64,000 nucleotides of DNA, taken from Microbacterium sp. MPKO10. GTDB taxonomy: Bacteria > Actinomycetota > Actinomycetes > Actinomycetales > Microbacteriaceae. This document shows, in pieces, positions 62,582 to 64,000 of the stretch. The translations under genes and the position numbers were made by a program. The DNA lies in assembly GCF_026107415.2 (NCBI RefSeq), contig NZ_JAPCHX010000002.1, positions 434,001 through 498,000 of the forward strand. Reading direction: 5' to 3'. Under the pieces are notes generated by a model, which was given only the letters and a program-made list of their open reading frames with translations, had not been told where the DNA came from and ran no database searches. Numbering within the stretch: position 1 is the stretch's first letter; every line of letters begins with the position of its first letter.

Positions 62582-63577
62582 GTGAGCACAACTGACTCCG
62601 CATCCCACTTCCGTCACCCTGACCGCAACCTCGCACTTGAACTGGTGCGCGCCACCGAGGCGGCAGCGATCCGCGCCGTCCCCTTCATCGGTCGCGGTGA
62701 CAAGAATGCCGCCGATAAAGCAGCCGTCGATGCGATGCGCGCATTTCTGGGCACCGTCAACTTCGACGGCCGCGTCGTGATCGGCGAGGGGGAGAAAGAC
62801 GAAGCCCCGATGCTGTTCAACGGAGAGGCCGTGGGCAACGGTTCGGGCCCGCACTGCGACATGGCCGTCGACCCGATCGACGGCACGAGCCTCACGGCCG
62901 CAGGCCGTCAGAACGCATTGTCCGTCATCGCCGTCTCTGATCGCGGAACGATGCTCGACGCGTCGAGTGTGTTCTACATGGACAAGATCGTCACGGGCGA
63001 AGAGGGGATCGGCGTCGTCGATATCCGCAAACCCATTGGCGAGAACCTGCGCGCACTCGCGACAGCCAAGGGCAAGAAGGTCGAAGACCTCACGGTCGCT
63101 GTTCTGGATCGTCCTCGCCACGAGCAGCTGATCAACGACATCCGCGCTGCTGGGGCAGGCACGCGACTTATGCTCGACGGTGACGTCGCGGGCGGAATCA
63201 ACGCCGCGCTGTACGGAACACGCATCGATATGTGCGTCGGCACCGGCGGCAGCCCCGAGGGCATCGTCACGGCCTGTGCGCTCAAAGGCCTGAACGGGTT
63301 CATCCAGGGGCGGATGGCGCCGAAAGACGACGACGAGCGTCAGAAGGGCATCGACGCGGGTCTCAAGATGGATTACGTCTACGAGGCAGACGAGCTTGTC
63401 AACAGCGACAACACATTCTTCGTGGCGACGGGCGTCACCGACGGTGGTCTCGTGCAGGGCGTGCGTCGCCTCGGCCCGATCATTCGCACGTCAAGTGTTG
63501 TGTTGCGGTCGAAGTCGGGCACGATTCGGCGAATCTCAGCCGATCACCTGGCGAAGAAGTGGCTGGACGAAGAGTAG
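62582..63577 (+). CDS. glpX: Class II fructose-1,6-bisphosphatase
   Basis: Gluconeogenic phosphatase releasing fructose 6-phosphate. 331 residues with full GlpX motifs: VPFIGRGDKNAADKAAVDAM, VVIGEGEKDEAPMLFNGEAV, DMAVDPIDGTSLTAAGRQNA, SVFYMDKIVTGEEG, MCVGTGGSPEGIVTACALKG and FFVATGVTDGGLVQGVRR. GTG 62582 follows AGAGGA. The 198-base gap after the first glpX has its own space for a promoter. This copy is the likelier true FBPase because it matches the family more closely. Confidence 0.96.
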   Translation: MSTTDSASHFRHPDRNLALELVRATEAAAIRAVPFIGRGDKNAADKAAVDAMRAFLGTVNFDGRVVIGEGEKDEAPMLFNGEAVGNGSGPHCDMAVDPIDGTSLTAAGRQNALSVIAVSDRGTMLDASSVFYMDKIVTGEEGIGVVDIRKPIGENLRALATAKGKKVEDLTVAVLDRPRHEQLINDIRAAGAGTRLMLDGDVAGGINAALYGTRIDMCVGTGGSPEGIVTACALKGLNGFIQGRMAPKDDDERQKGIDAGLKMDYVYEADELVNSDNTFFVATGVTDGGLVQGVRRLGPIIRTSSVVLRSKSGTIRRISADHLAKKWLDEE

Positions 63578-63670
63578 ATCTCGCAGGGGTAGATCTCGCC
63601 CGTGACCTGTCCTCGCCGGTGACGTGCATGGGATGGCTGCCCACGCAGGACGTCAGGAGCTGCTGACCAT

Positions 63671-64000
63671 TTAGACGTCATCGGATGCTGCCGAGCGACG
63701 TTCCTCGAGCGCGGCGGCGTCGAGCTCGGCCACCAGCTCGTCAGCGACCAGCTCGCGCGGTGCCTCTTCGACATCGCCCAACGCCGGGATGAGCCTCGAC
63801 TCGTCCATCTTGTTGAGCTTGCGCGCCGAGGGCAGAACGGTGCGCTCGAGCGAGCCGACGAAGCGGTTGTAATCGGTGACGGTCGACCGGACCGAACGGC
63901 CGAGCTTGTCGATATGCCCGGCCATCGTGCTGAGGCGTGAGTACAGTTCGCGGCTGAGGTCGAACAGCTGCTTCGCCTCGGCGGTGATGAGTTCCTGCTG
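63671..64000 (-). CDS. rmuC: RmuC family protein (C-terminal part; the start is beyond the window)
   Basis: DNA recombination/inversion-limiting protein of the PD-(D/E)XK-like RmuC family. Only the last 109 residues are visible: LITAEAKQLFDLSRELYSRL, AGHIDKLGRSVRSTVTDYNR and FVGSLERTVLPSARKLNKMD match the coiled C-terminus of RmuC. The catalytic domain lies upstream, outside the window. The frame is open to the right edge. Confidence 0.9.
   Translation of the reverse strand, partial: QQELITAEAKQLFDLSRELYSRLSTMAGHIDKLGRSVRSTVTDYNRFVGSLERTVLPSARKLNKMDESRLIPALGDVEEAPRELVADELVAELDAAALEERRSAASDDV

Overview
The window is high-GC actinobacterial chromosome, most likely from a member of the Microbacteriaceae. 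Supporting signs are a mycothiol S-conjugate amidase (Mca), the actinobacterial families DUF501, DUF4307, DUF4245 and DUF6264, a DUF222-HNH protein, many apparently leaderless genes with a TANNNT box 6-8 bases before ATG or GTG, and a heavily over-represented octamer GGATGCTG/CAGCATCC. The genus cannot be fixed from sequence alone. There are no rRNA genes, CRISPR arrays, prophages or intact insertion sequences; one tRNA gene is present.

Layout. 1-4213: sugar-acid catabolism (partial gnd, divergent from a ManD-type dehydratase and gluconokinase) and a membrane protein. 4230-9834: rplY-pth-mfd and a convergent HIT protein. 9953-10312: a scar made of an IS-like terminal repeat, a transposase-like helix-turn-helix and the C-terminal tail of an SRPBCC protein. 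10361-17021: nhaA, an aldehyde dehydrogenase, mazG, hisS and eno. 17100-22506: divIC/ftsB-like, DUF501, two tandem membrane-anchored subtilisin-like proteases and NDH-2 with a Lys/Ala-rich tail. 22520-24403: terminator, tRNA with anticodon UAA, a transposase remnant, an SGNH hydrolase under a CsoR-like palindrome and a nucleotidyltransferase. 24494-30411: thiD-tenA fusion under a TPP riboswitch, a PolA-like polymerase, a rhodanese and a large Ig-like/multi-TM surface protein. 30565-36912: PLP enzyme plus sugar-lactone oxidase, lemA-htpX, and a DUF222-HNH protein. 37531-43980: a repeat-bearing surface protein, an AlkZ/YcaQ-like protein, an AI-2E transporter, ilvA, greA and DUF4307. 44052-51359: mca, trhA, a prenyl transferase, a class V aminotransferase, PIN-PhoH, prepilin peptidase and an aldo/keto reductase. 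51596-64000: fumC, carbonic anhydrase, DUF4245, xseBA, ispH, DUF6264, a two-gene insert flanked by about 310-bp direct repeats, fba, two tandem glpX genes and the 3' end of rmuC.

How the genes work together. Much of the window is core metabolism and housekeeping: glycolysis and gluconeogenesis (eno, fba, two class II FBPases), the pentose phosphate branch (gnd, gntK), the TCA cycle (fumC), respiration (NDH-2), translation (hisS, rplY, pth), repair (mfd, xseAB, rmuC, PolA-like and AlkZ-like proteins) and the envelope (uppS, divIC, lemA/htpX). The accessory or unexplained parts are the repeat-flanked alpha/beta hydrolase-AraC pair, the IS scar, the tandem proteases, the repeat-rich surface proteins and several palindromes placed like operators.
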